Assembly (NCBI GenBank): GCA_023229765.1
Contig: JALNYO010000004.1
Location: 84,734 to 148,733 of the forward strand
Direction of reading: 5' to 3'
Source: Syntrophales bacterium
GTDB lineage: Bacteria > Desulfobacterota > Syntrophia > Syntrophales > UBA5619
DNA: 64,000 nucleotides
A program made the position numbers and the translations under genes. This document shows positions 26,377 to 35,743 of this stretch, piece by piece. A model generated the notes under the pieces. That model did no database searches, was not told where the DNA came from, and was given only the letters and a program-made list of their open reading frames with translations. Each line of letters opens with the position of its first letter. Positions within the stretch are counted from its first letter, which is position 1.

Positions 26377-27198
26377 CTAACCTCTTCTTTTCACAATATA
26401 TTTATTAGTGCTCTTATTTGTCCGCGTCTTATGACCCTTTGTGGGTATCCCCCAGGGGGTGCAGGGATGCCGACCACCAGAGGACCTGCCCTCGCCGCCG
26501 CCCATCGGGTGATCGACGGGATTCATAACCACCCCTCTGACATGGGGAAGTTTGCCCTTCCATCTTTTTCTGCCGGCCTTGCCGAGGCTGATGTTCTCGT
26601 GATCGATATTGCCTACCTGACCGATTGTCGCCCGGCACTCTTCGAAAATCTTTCGGACTTCCCCGGACGGCAGTCTTACCAAGGCATAGCTGTTTTCCTT
26701 TGCCATCAACTGACCATAAGCGCCGGCAGAGCGCACGAGTTGGGCGCCCTTGCCCACTTTCAGTTCGATATTATGGATCAGGGTTCCCAGAGGAATGTTT
26801 TTCAGCGGCGCAGCGTTGCCAGGTTTGATATCGGCGTTGATGCCGCTTACCACCGTATCCCCGACAGACAACTTGGCAGGAGCGACAATATAGCTCTTTT
26901 CGCCATCAGCATAATTGAGAAGCGCTATGCGTGATGAGCGGTTCGGGTCATATTCGATAGCGGCGACGCGGGCGTCAATATCGTCTTTGAGCCTCGTGAA
27001 ATCGATCAATCTGTATCGCCTTTTATGACCGCCCCCGATGTAGCGGCTGGTTATCCTGCCGTTATTGTTGCGCCCACCGCTTTTTTTCAAAGGTCTCAAC
27101 AGACGGTTCTCCGGAGTATCCTTGGTAATCTCCGCAAAATCCGAACAAGTTTGAAATCTTCTCCCCGGTGATGTCGGCTTGTATTTTCTTATTCCCAT
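26377..27198 (-). CDS. rplB: 50S ribosomal protein L2
   Basis: Needed for peptidyl-transferase function and subunit association. The 273 residues include GRNNNGRITSRYIGGGHKRR and the C-terminal VMNPVDHPMGGGEGRSSGGR, which holds the functional His. It is followed closely by rpsS. Confidence 0.98.
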   Translation of the reverse strand: MGIRKYKPTSPGRRFQTCSDFAEITKDTPENRLLRPLKKSGGRNNNGRITSRYIGGGHKRRYRLIDFTRLKDDIDARVAAIEYDPNRSSRIALLNYADGEKSYIVAPAKLSVGDTVVSGINADIKPGNAAPLKNIPLGTLIHNIELKVGKGAQLVRSAGAYGQLMAKENSYALVRLPSGEVRKIFEECRATIGQVGNIDHENISLGKAGRKRWKGKLPHVRGVVMNPVDHPMGGGEGRSSGGRHPCTPWGIPTKGHKTRTNKSTNKYIVKRRG

Positions 27199-27279
27199 CC
27201 GCCTGCTTCCTTATATTTGAAATAAAATTAAAGTGGCCTTTTTTTCAATCTGTCCCGTTTTGCGACAATATCCAAATGC

Positions 27280-27561
27280 CTACTGAATGGACTCAATTCG
27301 GTTGTCCGGAGCCAGGGTGACGACCGCCTTCTTCCAGTCGCTTTTCTTTCCCACCACCTTGCCTACCCTTTTCACTTTCCCATGCACGTTTATCACCCGC
27401 ACCGCCAGCACATTAACCTTGAAAATCTTCTCAACTGCCTTTTTTACTTCGATCTTGTTGGCTTTGGGATTGACTTCAAAATTATACTGGTTGGACTGCT
27501 CGCGCAGGATCGTGCCTTTTTCCGTCAGCAGCATTTTTTTGATGACCTGATAAAGTTCCAT
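27280..27561 (-). CDS. rplW: 50S ribosomal protein L23
   Basis: Docking protein at the tunnel exit for trigger factor and SRP. The 93 residues contain LLTEKGTILREQSNQYNFEV. The start overlaps the rplD stop by one base. The 81 bp before rplB hold nothing recognised. Confidence 0.96.
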   Translation of the reverse strand: MELYQVIKKMLLTEKGTILREQSNQYNFEVNPKANKIEVKKAVEKIFKVNVLAVRVINVHGKVKRVGKVVGKKSDWKKAVVTLAPDNRIESIQ

Positions 27562-28184
27562 TACGCTGTCAGCACCCCCTCAAGTTTATTTACCGCAGGC
27601 TCAAGAAAGACAACGTGTTCGTACTTTAAGAGATCGTAAACATTCACCCCTTCGGAACGGATCATTTTTATGTCTTTAACATTGCGCGATGATTTTAATA
27701 AAACCGGGCGGTCAACATCTATGACAATCAGCGCCTTTTTGAACCCAAAAAGATCCATAACCTCTTTAAATTTTTTTGTTTTAATCTCTTCCATCGGAAA
27801 ATCGCGGAGAATCGTCATCTGGTCTTCCTTAAATTTCATGCTCAAGGCAGAAACAAGGGCCAGTCTCCGGACCTTCTTGGGGACTTTGAACGCGTAACTG
27901 CGCGGCTTGGGCCCAAACACTGTACCGCCGCCTCTCCAGATGGGAGAACGGGAGTGTCCGGCACGGGCTCGTCCTGTGCCCTTTTGCTTCCAGGGTTTTT
28001 TTCCGCCGCCGCTTACTTCGCTCCTGCCTTTCGTGGAGGCAGTGCCGCTTCTTCCCGCCGCCATCTGCATCCGCACTACCTGGTAGATTACGTCCTCATT
28101 TACCGGAGCGCCAAATACCAGATCGCTCAGTTCAATATCAGACACCTTATTATTTTCTATATCGTAAACACCTGCTATTGGCAT
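27561..28184 (-). CDS. rplD: 50S ribosomal protein L4
   Basis: Tunnel protein that in E. coli also represses the S10 operon. The 207 residues include GRSEVSGGGKKPWKQKGTGR, the loop reaching the tunnel. Confidence 0.97.
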   Translation of the reverse strand: MPIAGVYDIENNKVSDIELSDLVFGAPVNEDVIYQVVRMQMAAGRSGTASTKGRSEVSGGGKKPWKQKGTGRARAGHSRSPIWRGGGTVFGPKPRSYAFKVPKKVRRLALVSALSMKFKEDQMTILRDFPMEEIKTKKFKEVMDLFGFKKALIVIDVDRPVLLKSSRNVKDIKMIRSEGVNVYDLLKYEHVVFLEPAVNKLEGVLTA

Positions 28185-28203
28185 TTTTCCACCTGAAGAG
28201 CCT

Positions 28204-28845
28204 TTATTTATCTTCTTTTGCTTTCTTGATTGCCTGCTTAATCAGAACAAAACCCTGTTTTTTGCCGGGGACAGCGCCCTTCACAAGCAGGGCATTAAGC
28301 TCCGGCCTGACTGCCCAGACACGCAAATTCTGGACGGTTTTCCTGTCTGTTCCCATATGTCCGGGAAGCTTTGTTCCCTTAAACACCCTGGCCGGATCGG
28401 CGCTGGCGCCAATGGAACCGGGAGCGCGATGAAACATCGAACCGTGACTCGCGCGGCCGCCGCCAAAACCATGCCGTTTGATGACGCCTGCGAACCCCTT
28501 GCCTTTTGTTGTCCCTACTACGTCAACAAAATCTCCCGGGGAAAAGAGCTCCAACCCAATTTCCTGACCCAGCTCGCAACCATCGGCGCTGCCCTGAAAC
28601 TCCCGCAGGATTCTGAAAAAGCCCTTATCGGCCTTTTTCTGATGACCCTGAAGCGGTTTGGTGAGTTTGCGCTGGCTGACTCGGCCGTAACCAAGCTGCA
28701 GAGCCTCATAACCGTCTTTTTCCAAGGTCTTTTTCTGAACTATAACGGATGGTTCGACCTCAATAACGGTGACTGGCACGAAGACGCCTTCATCAGAAAA
28801 CACCTCGGTCATGCCCAATTTTCTACCAATCAATCCCTTTGTCAT
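28204..28845 (-). CDS. rplC: 50S ribosomal protein L3
   Basis: Early-assembly protein near the peptidyl-transferase centre. By alignment the start is ATG 28845 (MTKGLIGRKLGMT), 213 residues. In-frame GTG 28851 and TTG 28857 precede it, and none has a strong ribosome site. The FGGGRASHGSMFHRAPGSIG signature is present. Confidence 0.96.
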   Translation of the reverse strand: MTKGLIGRKLGMTEVFSDEGVFVPVTVIEVEPSVIVQKKTLEKDGYEALQLGYGRVSQRKLTKPLQGHQKKADKGFFRILREFQGSADGCELGQEIGLELFSPGDFVDVVGTTKGKGFAGVIKRHGFGGGRASHGSMFHRAPGSIGASADPARVFKGTKLPGHMGTDRKTVQNLRVWAVRPELNALLVKGAVPGKKQGFVLIKQAIKKAKEDK

Positions 28846-28906
28846 ACCCACACTCAATAAGCGACTTTAACGCCTGCTAAAAGACCGCTTTATCCTTCCG
28901 GCGTAT

Positions 28907-29215
28907 TTATAATTTGATCTCGACATCTACTCCCGAAGACAAATCAAGCTTCATCAGGGCATCGACTGTCGCCTGGGTTGGCTCCACTATGTCTATGAGC
29001 CTTTTATGAGTTCTGATTTCGAACTGTTCGCGCGATTTTTTATCCACATGCGGAGACCTGTTGACACAGTACTTATTGATCTCCGTAGGCAGCGGAATCG
29101 GACCGCCCACCCGCGCGCCGGTTTTCCGGGCCGTCTCCACGATATCATCCGCGGAACGGTCCAGCAACTTGTAGTCATACGCCTTAAGGCGAATTCTTAT
29201 CTTTTGATCTTTCAT
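28907..29215 (-). CDS. rpsJ: 30S ribosomal protein S10 (NusE)
   Basis: Small-subunit head protein and partner of NusB/NusG in antitermination. The 102 residues include KIRIRLKAYDYKLLDRS and GPIPLPTEINKYCVNRSPHV. First gene of the S10 cluster, 35 bp after tuf, with no visible promoter between, so it is probably co-transcribed with the str genes. Confidence 0.97.
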   Translation of the reverse strand: MKDQKIRIRLKAYDYKLLDRSADDIVETARKTGARVGGPIPLPTEINKYCVNRSPHVDKKSREQFEIRTHKRLIDIVEPTQATVDALMKLDLSSGVDVEIKL

Positions 29216-29250
29216 AGTTTAATTAAATTCCCGTCAACTTCAGTATATTT

Positions 29251-30444
29251 TTATTCTATGATTTTGCTGACTACGCCGGCGCCGACAGTCCTGCCGCCTT
29301 CACGGATGGCGAAGCGGAGCTGCTCTTCCATGGCAATCGGAGTAATGAGTTCAACACTCATCTCGACATTATCCCCGGGCATCACCATTTCTATACCCTC
29401 AGGAAGGGTTGCAACGCCAGTTACATCGGTTGTACGGAAATAAAACTGCGGCCGGTATCCGGTAAAGAACGGCGTGTGCCGGCCGCCTTCTTCCTTCGTC
29501 AAGATATAGACCTGGGCCTTGAACTTTGTGTGGGGGGTGATCGAACCCGGCTTGGCGACAACCTGCCCTCGTTCAACCTCTTCGCGCTTTGTCCCCCTGA
29601 GCAGAATGCCGACATCGTCGCCTGCCCGGCCTTCATCAAGCGTTTTGCGGAACATCTCAACGCCTGTACATACCGTCTTGAAGGTGGGTCTGATACCGAT
29701 AATCTCGACTTCGTCCCCGGTATGCACTATTCCTCGGTCAACACGACCGGTAACAACCGTACCGCGTCCGGAAATGGTGAAAACATCGCCGACAGGCATC
29801 AGGAAAGGCTTGTCAAGATCACGAACCGGCTCGGGGATGTAATTATCAACAGCATCCATGAGTTCCCAAATGGATTTTGCATCCTCCGATTTTGGATCAT
29901 CCGACTCAAGTGCCTTCAGCGCGGAACCGCGGATAATCGGAATATCGTCGCCGGGGAAATCATAGGCGGTAAGGAGCTCTCTCAATTCCAGCTCGACAAG
30001 ATCAAGAAGCTCGGGATCGTCAACGAGGTCGCATTTGTTCATATAAACAACTATCGAAGGCACCTGAACCTGGCGGGCAAGCAGAATGTGCTCTCTGGTC
30101 TGCGGCATCGGCCCGTCAGACGCGGCAACGACAAGGATCGTGCCATCCATGTGGGCGGCGCCGGAAATCATGTTTTTGATATAGTCGGCGTGACCCGGGC
30201 AGTCAACGTGCGCATAGTGCCGTTTATCCGTCTGGTATTCCACGTGGGAGATATTGATCGTCACCCCGCGTTCCTTTTCCTCCGGCGCGTTGTCGATGGA
30301 ATCAAACGGCCGATACTCCGCATACCCCTTGGAGGCCAAGTGCTTTGTGATCGCGGCCGTTAAGGTCGTCTTGCCATGATCGACATGGCCAATCGTGCCG
30401 ATATTCATGTGCGGCTTATTTCTCTCAAATTTCTTCTTAGCCAT
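29251..30444 (-). CDS. tuf: Elongation factor Tu
   Basis: GTPase that delivers aminoacyl-tRNA. P-loop GHVDHGKT, switch II DCPGHAD and NKCD are present; 397 residues. The region after the effector loop (DSIDNAPEEKERGVTI) and GAAHMDGTILVVAA differ slightly from the E. coli wording. GGAGG lies 7-8 nt before the ATG. It follows rpsG directly: fusA, normally between them, is absent. This is the only tuf in the window. Confidence 0.98.
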   Translation of the reverse strand: MAKKKFERNKPHMNIGTIGHVDHGKTTLTAAITKHLASKGYAEYRPFDSIDNAPEEKERGVTINISHVEYQTDKRHYAHVDCPGHADYIKNMISGAAHMDGTILVVAASDGPMPQTREHILLARQVQVPSIVVYMNKCDLVDDPELLDLVELELRELLTAYDFPGDDIPIIRGSALKALESDDPKSEDAKSIWELMDAVDNYIPEPVRDLDKPFLMPVGDVFTISGRGTVVTGRVDRGIVHTGDEVEIIGIRPTFKTVCTGVEMFRKTLDEGRAGDDVGILLRGTKREEVERGQVVAKPGSITPHTKFKAQVYILTKEEGGRHTPFFTGYRPQFYFRTTDVTGVATLPEGIEMVMPGDNVEMSVELITPIAMEEQLRFAIREGGRTVGAGVVSKIIE

Positions 30445-30528
30445 CTCAAACCTCCTTAATACTTTGAATGGTTCGTTTGTTTTTCAATAAACATTATACG
30501 TTACAGAACATCCCACAGACAGAACTGC

Positions 30529-31002
30529 TTAAAATCTGTAATGGGCAAAGGCCTTGTTGGCCTCGGCCATCTTGTGAACGGCCTCTCTCTTTTTAATGGC
30601 TCCCCCGCGATTATTCGCGGCATCAATCAACTCTCCGGCCAGTTTTTCCCTCATTGTTTTTTCTGAGCGTTCCCTGGCGTTGGAGATGAGCCACCGTATC
30701 CCCAAGGCTAACCGGCGCGAAGGGTTAACCTCTGTCGGCACCTGATAGGTTGAACCGCCGACGCGCCTGGATTTGACCTCGATGATCGGCTTAACATTGC
30801 TGACAGCCTTTTCGAAAATATCTACCGGCGCGGCATCCTTCATTTTTGTTTCTATGATATCGAAAGCCCCGTACAAAATGGACTCGGCCGTGCTTTTCTT
30901 GCCACACTTGAGCAAATTATTTACAAATTTGGCGACAAGCTGGTTATTGTATTTTGGATCCGGGAGTATCTCCCTTTTCGCAACTTCTCTTCTCCTCGGC
31001 AT
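30529..31002 (-). CDS. rpsG: 30S ribosomal protein S7
   Basis: Head-nucleating protein near the E site. The 157 residues have MPRRREVAKREILPDPKYN and GGSTYQVPTEVNPSRR. It is 15 bp after rpsL; the 84 bp to tuf contain no fusA remnant that I can see. Confidence 0.98.
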   Translation of the reverse strand: MPRRREVAKREILPDPKYNNQLVAKFVNNLLKCGKKSTAESILYGAFDIIETKMKDAAPVDIFEKAVSNVKPIIEVKSRRVGGSTYQVPTEVNPSRRLALGIRWLISNARERSEKTMREKLAGELIDAANNRGGAIKKREAVHKMAEANKAFAHYRF

Positions 31003-31017
31003 AACCTCTATCTCCGC

Positions 31018-31389
31018 TTAACTTGGCCTCTTGGCGCCGTATTTAGATCTTCCCTGTTTCCTGTCCTGAACCCCAACCGCATCCAGCGTTCCTCTGATAA
31101 TGTGGTAGCGCACACCCGGCAGATCCTTAACGCGTCCGCCTCTTACCAGGACAACTGAATGCTCCTGAAGGTTATGCCCCACACCCGGGATATAGGAAGT
31201 CACCTCGTACCCGCTTGTCAGGCGAACCCTGGCAACCTTTCTTAAAGCCGAGTTCGGCTTCTTGGGCGTAGAGGTGTAAACCCTGACACACACCCCCCTG
31301 CGCTGCGGAGACCCAACCAATGCGGGCGTCGTCGCTTTACTGCTGATTTTGGACCGCCCTTTTCGAACTAATTGATTTATCGTCGGCAT
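31018..31389 (-). CDS. rpsL: 30S ribosomal protein S12
   Basis: Decoding-centre protein. The 123 residues carry the TPKKPNSALRK and VRGGRVKDLPGVRYH loops with the wild-type Lys residues at the two usual streptomycin-resistance sites, so the sequence predicts sensitivity at this target. First gene after the candidate promoter at 31446-31474. Confidence 0.98.
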   Translation of the reverse strand: MPTINQLVRKGRSKISSKATTPALVGSPQRRGVCVRVYTSTPKKPNSALRKVARVRLTSGYEVTSYIPGVGHNLQEHSVVLVRGGRVKDLPGVRYHIIRGTLDAVGVQDRKQGRSKYGAKRPS

Positions 31390-31445
31390 TAACCCTCCTG
31401 ATTTAACTCCCGCCCTTTATTTATCCGAACCCGTAAAAGAGCGAC

Positions 31446-31474
31446 TAAATATCAACTTGCACTATCGTTGTCAA
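31446..31474 (-). promoter_or_regulatory. Candidate strong sigma70 promoter for the str/S10 block
   Basis: Minus-strand TTGACA (31474-31469), exactly 17 bp, then TATTTA (31451-31446) in the 103-bp rpoC-rpsL gap. It is close to consensus and would start transcription about 50 bp before rpsL, giving the ribosomal genes expression independent of rpoBC. Confidence 0.7.
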
Positions 31475-31492
31475 GCATTTTCTCGGTAAATT

Positions 31493-34400
31493 TCACCCCT
31501 GCTGCTCTACAACCTCTAAATCATCAAAATTGCTTTCCGTCAGCGGCAATGGATCGCTGATTTCCGTCTTTATTCCCAACTTTTTGTACATGGGAAGACC
31601 CGTCCCGGAGGGAACCAGCCTGCCCATTATGACGTTTTCCTTCAATCCCAGCAGATAATCCGTTTTTCCGGCAATGGACGCTTCCGTCAAAACGCGCGTA
31701 GTCTCCTGGAAGGAGGCCGCGGAGATGAAGCTCTGCGTGGTCAGCGACGCCTTTGTAATCCCCATCAGGATCGGTTCCCCCTGGGCCGGAGTGCCTCCCG
31801 CAGCCAGGACCCTTTCGTTTTCTTCCGAAAAACGAAGACGATCCACCTGTTCATCGGCGATAAACGAGGTGTCGCCAGGACTTTTAATCATTACACGGCG
31901 CAGCATCTGGCGGACGATCACCTCGAGGTGCTTGTCATTGATTTTCACGCCCTGCAGTCTGTAAACCTCCTGCACCTGATCCACGAGGTAACGGGCGAGC
32001 GCCTTCTCGCCTTTTATCATCAGCAGATCGTGGGGGTTATTTACCCCATCCATCAGCGCCTCTCCGGCCACAACCCGGTCCCCCTCCTGAACGCTGACGT
32101 GCTTTCCCTTGGGAATCAGGTATTCCTTTTCCTCGTCCGTGCTGGGGGTGACGATCACCTTGCGTTTGCCCTTGGAATCCTTGCCGTAGGAAACCACGCC
32201 GTCTATCTCGCTGATCACCGCAAAATCCTTCGGCTTTCTTGCTTCGAAAAGCTCGGCTACCCGGGGGAGGCCACCCGTTATATCCTTTGTTTTTGTTGTC
32301 TCCCGTGGGATTTTGGCAAGAATGTCGCCAGCCTTGACTGCATCCCCTTCCGAAACGACGATATTGGCGCCCAGCGACAACAGATGCCGGGCAACTGCAT
32401 CCGTTCCGGGAACTTTTGCTGTCCTGTTCTTGCTGTCCTTGATCGAAACCCGCGGCCGCATGTCCGTTCCCTTGAACTCGACAATAATCTTCCGCGACAG
32501 GCCGGTTACCTCGTCAACCTGCTCCTGCATGGTCTTGCCTTCTATGATGTCCCCGAACTTGACCACTCCGTCAACCTCGGCAAGGATGGGAATGGAGAAG
32601 GGATCCCATTCGGCGATCAAATCGCCTTTTTTCTGATCGGTCGGCCCGAACACCCGGCTTCCATCCTCTACCTTAATGTATGCGCCATAGGGAACGGTGT
32701 ATTTGCCTCTGCTTCTCCCCTTTTCATCGAGAACATGCACCTCGCCGTTGCGGTTCATAACTGCCAGCTCGCCGGTTGACCGTCTGACCGTAGTGAGGTT
32801 GACAAACTTGATAATCCCGTCATGTCTCGACTCAAGGGTGGAATGCTCTTCAAACTTGGCGGTTCCACCGATATGGAATGTTCTCATGGTCAACTGCGTG
32901 CCTGGTTCCCCAATCGACTGGGCGGCAATTATTCCAACAGCCTCGCCGATATTGACAAGATGGCCATGAGCCAGATCCCGGCCATAACACATTGCGCAGA
33001 CGCCATGTTTGGATTTACAGGACAGCACCGATCTGATCCTTACCTTCTCGATACCGGCATCGTCGATTTTTTTGGCAAGCGCCTCGTCAATCGGCTGGTT
33101 CGCCTCAACCAGAATATCGCCGGTAAAAGGATCGCGAACATCTTCCAGCACAACCCTTCCCAGCACCCGCTCGCCGGCAGTTTCGATTATCTCGCCGCCT
33201 TCCATCAGCGCCATGACATCGATCCCGTCAATCGTCCCGCAGTCATGCTCGGAAATGATTGAATCCTGCGCAACATCGACAAGCCGACGGGTAAGATATC
33301 CCGAATTGGCCGTCTTGAGAGCCGTATCGGCCAACCCCTTACGGGCGCCGTGGGTGGAAATAAAGTACTCCAGAACGGTCAGCCCCTCCCGGAAATTGGC
33401 CCTGATCGGGGTTTCGATAATTTCCCCGGACGGCTTGGCCATAAGTCCCCGCATGCCGGCCAACTGACGGATCTGAACGGCGCTGCCTCGGGCCCCGGAA
33501 TCGGCCATCATGTGAATTGGATTGAAGCTTTCCCCCCTCGTCTTTTTACCGTCGGCGCCGACCCGTTCCTCGGTTGTAATCCCGCCCAGCATCTCCTCGG
33601 CGATCTTCTCGGTTGCCTGCGCCCAGATGTCGATTACCTTGTTGTACCGCTCGCCGTAGGTAATCAAACCGTCCATGTATTGCTTCTGGATTCCCAAAAC
33701 GTCGCCGTCGGCCTTATCGACAATTTTTTTCTTGTTCCCAGGGATGACCATATTATGGATTGCGATGGAAACACCGGAGATTGTCGCATATTTAAACCCG
33801 ATATCCTTCAGGCGATCGGCCAGCAGCACCGTGGTCTTGACCCCGCTTTCTCGGTAGCAGTTATTGATCAGATTGGCCAGTTCCTTCTTGTTCATTACCT
33901 TGTTGACGGCGTCGAAGGAGATTGTTTCCGGCACAACCTCGTAGAGGACAACCCGGCCGACGGTAGTCTCTTTCAGCTCTCCATCAACTCTAACCGTTAT
34001 TTTCGCCTGCAGATCGACGGCGCCGGCATCAAGCGCGGAGCGAACCTCGGCGGGATCGGCGAATTTCATCCCCTCTCCCGGCACGCCACTGCGCATCCTC
34101 GTGAGAAAATAGATGCCCAAAACGATATCCTGGCTGGGGATTATTATCGGCATGCCATTGGCCGGGGAAAGAATATTGTTAGTTGACATCATCAGAACCC
34201 GCGCCTCGGTTTGCGCCTCCACGGAGAGAGGCACATGCACCGCCATCTGATCGCCGTCGAAATCGGCGTTGAAGGCCGTACAGACCAGCGGATGAAGCTG
34301 AATGGCTTTCCCTTCGATCAAGATCGGTTCGAAAGCCTGGATCCCCAGCCGATGGAGGGTAGGCGCCCGGTTTAACATTACCGGATATTCGCGCACGACC

Positions 34401-35644
34401 TCATCGAGGGCGTCCCAAACCTCCGTCCCCTCCTTTTCCACCATTTTCTTCGCGCTCTTGACCGTCGTAACAAAGCCTCTTTCCTGCAGGCGTCGATAAA
34501 TAAACGGTTTGAAGAGCTCAAGCGCCATCTTCTTGGGCAGTCCGCACTGGTGCAGTCTCAGGTTCGGACCGACGGTAATGACGGAACGTCCCGAATAATC
34601 CACCCGCTTGCCGAGGAGATTTTGTCTGAATCTCCCCTGCTTGCCTTTGAGCATATCGGACAGGGAACGAAGCGGCCGCTTGTTGGTGCCGGTAATCGCC
34701 CGCCCCCGCCGGCCGTTGTCGAACAGGACGTCAACCGCCTCCTGCAGCATCCGCTTTTCATTGCGGACAATGATTTCCGGGGCATTGAGCTCCATGAGGC
34801 GCTTTAACCTGTTGTTTCTATTGATGACCCGGCGATAGAGATCATTCAGATCCGAGGTGGCGAACCGGCCGCCGTCAAGGGGTACAAGCGGACGCAGATC
34901 CGGGGGCAAAACGGGGAGCACCGTCAGCACCATCCACTCCGGCTTGTTTCCGGACTTTCTGAGCGCCTCGGCAATCTTCAATCGTTTTATGCACTTCTTC
35001 TTTTTGGTCTCCGAAACGGAGGTCTTGAGTTCCGAGCGCAGCTCTTCAACCAGCCCATCGAGATCGACCTGCTGCAAAAGAATTCGGATCGCCTCGGCGC
35101 CGATGCCTACCTCAAAGGAGTCATACCCGTACTGCTCACGTAAATCGTACAACTCTTCGTCGGTCAGGATATCCTGTTTGGCCAGAGGGGTTTTTTTCGG
35201 ATCAAGAACAATCCACGCCTCGAAATAAAGAACCCTTTCCAGATCCTTCAGGGTAAGGTCGAGGATATTGCCGATGCGACTCGGCAAGCTCTTCAGAAAC
35301 CAGATATGGGCAACCGGCGTCGCCAGCGTGATATGGCCCATCCTCTCCCTGCGGACCTTGGACTGGGTGACCTCCACGCCGCACTTTTCACAGACCACGC
35401 CGCGATGCTTCATCCTTTTGTAGCGTCCGCAAAGGCATTCGTAATCCTTTACCGGACCAAATATCTTCGAACAGAACAGCCCGTCGCGCTCCGGCTTGAA
35501 GGTTCTGTAGTTGATGGTCTCAGGCTTCTTGACCTCGCCGCGCGACCAGGCAACTATCTGCTCCGGCGAGGCAATGGATATCTTGATCGCGTTAAACCTG
35601 ATCGGATCTTTAGGTTTTTCAAAATAACTAAAAACGTCTTCCAC
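31493..35644 (-). CDS. rpoC: RNA polymerase subunit beta'
   Basis: Largest catalytic subunit, 1383 residues. N-terminal zinc site Cys70, Cys72, Cys85, Cys88; active-site Mg motif NADFDGDQMAVH near residue 460; second zinc site with CKSKHGVCAMC; trigger-loop and bridge-helix regions intact. It follows rpoB by 99 bp as part of the beta operon. Confidence 0.98.
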   Translation of the reverse strand: MEDVFSYFEKPKDPIRFNAIKISIASPEQIVAWSRGEVKKPETINYRTFKPERDGLFCSKIFGPVKDYECLCGRYKRMKHRGVVCEKCGVEVTQSKVRRERMGHITLATPVAHIWFLKSLPSRIGNILDLTLKDLERVLYFEAWIVLDPKKTPLAKQDILTDEELYDLREQYGYDSFEVGIGAEAIRILLQQVDLDGLVEELRSELKTSVSETKKKKCIKRLKIAEALRKSGNKPEWMVLTVLPVLPPDLRPLVPLDGGRFATSDLNDLYRRVINRNNRLKRLMELNAPEIIVRNEKRMLQEAVDVLFDNGRRGRAITGTNKRPLRSLSDMLKGKQGRFRQNLLGKRVDYSGRSVITVGPNLRLHQCGLPKKMALELFKPFIYRRLQERGFVTTVKSAKKMVEKEGTEVWDALDEVVREYPVMLNRAPTLHRLGIQAFEPILIEGKAIQLHPLVCTAFNADFDGDQMAVHVPLSVEAQTEARVLMMSTNNILSPANGMPIIIPSQDIVLGIYFLTRMRSGVPGEGMKFADPAEVRSALDAGAVDLQAKITVRVDGELKETTVGRVVLYEVVPETISFDAVNKVMNKKELANLINNCYRESGVKTTVLLADRLKDIGFKYATISGVSIAIHNMVIPGNKKKIVDKADGDVLGIQKQYMDGLITYGERYNKVIDIWAQATEKIAEEMLGGITTEERVGADGKKTRGESFNPIHMMADSGARGSAVQIRQLAGMRGLMAKPSGEIIETPIRANFREGLTVLEYFISTHGARKGLADTALKTANSGYLTRRLVDVAQDSIISEHDCGTIDGIDVMALMEGGEIIETAGERVLGRVVLEDVRDPFTGDILVEANQPIDEALAKKIDDAGIEKVRIRSVLSCKSKHGVCAMCYGRDLAHGHLVNIGEAVGIIAAQSIGEPGTQLTMRTFHIGGTAKFEEHSTLESRHDGIIKFVNLTTVRRSTGELAVMNRNGEVHVLDEKGRSRGKYTVPYGAYIKVEDGSRVFGPTDQKKGDLIAEWDPFSIPILAEVDGVVKFGDIIEGKTMQEQVDEVTGLSRKIIVEFKGTDMRPRVSIKDSKNRTAKVPGTDAVARHLLSLGANIVVSEGDAVKAGDILAKIPRETTKTKDITGGLPRVAELFEARKPKDFAVISEIDGVVSYGKDSKGKRKVIVTPSTDEEKEYLIPKGKHVSVQEGDRVVAGEALMDGVNNPHDLLMIKGEKALARYLVDQVQEVYRLQGVKINDKHLEVIVRQMLRRVMIKSPGDTSFIADEQVDRLRFSEENERVLAAGGTPAQGEPILMGITKASLTTQSFISAASFQETTRVLTEASIAGKTDYLLGLKENVIMGRLVPSGTGLPMYKKLGIKTEISDPLPLTESNFDDLEVVEQQG

Positions 35645-35743
35645 GGATTATATCTCCTAATAAGCCAAAGTTAAGGGCGCCGCAAACATGCTGTGCGGCA
35701 TCATTCTCAAGCGGATAAGCTTGAGCGGATCCTGAAGCTTAAG

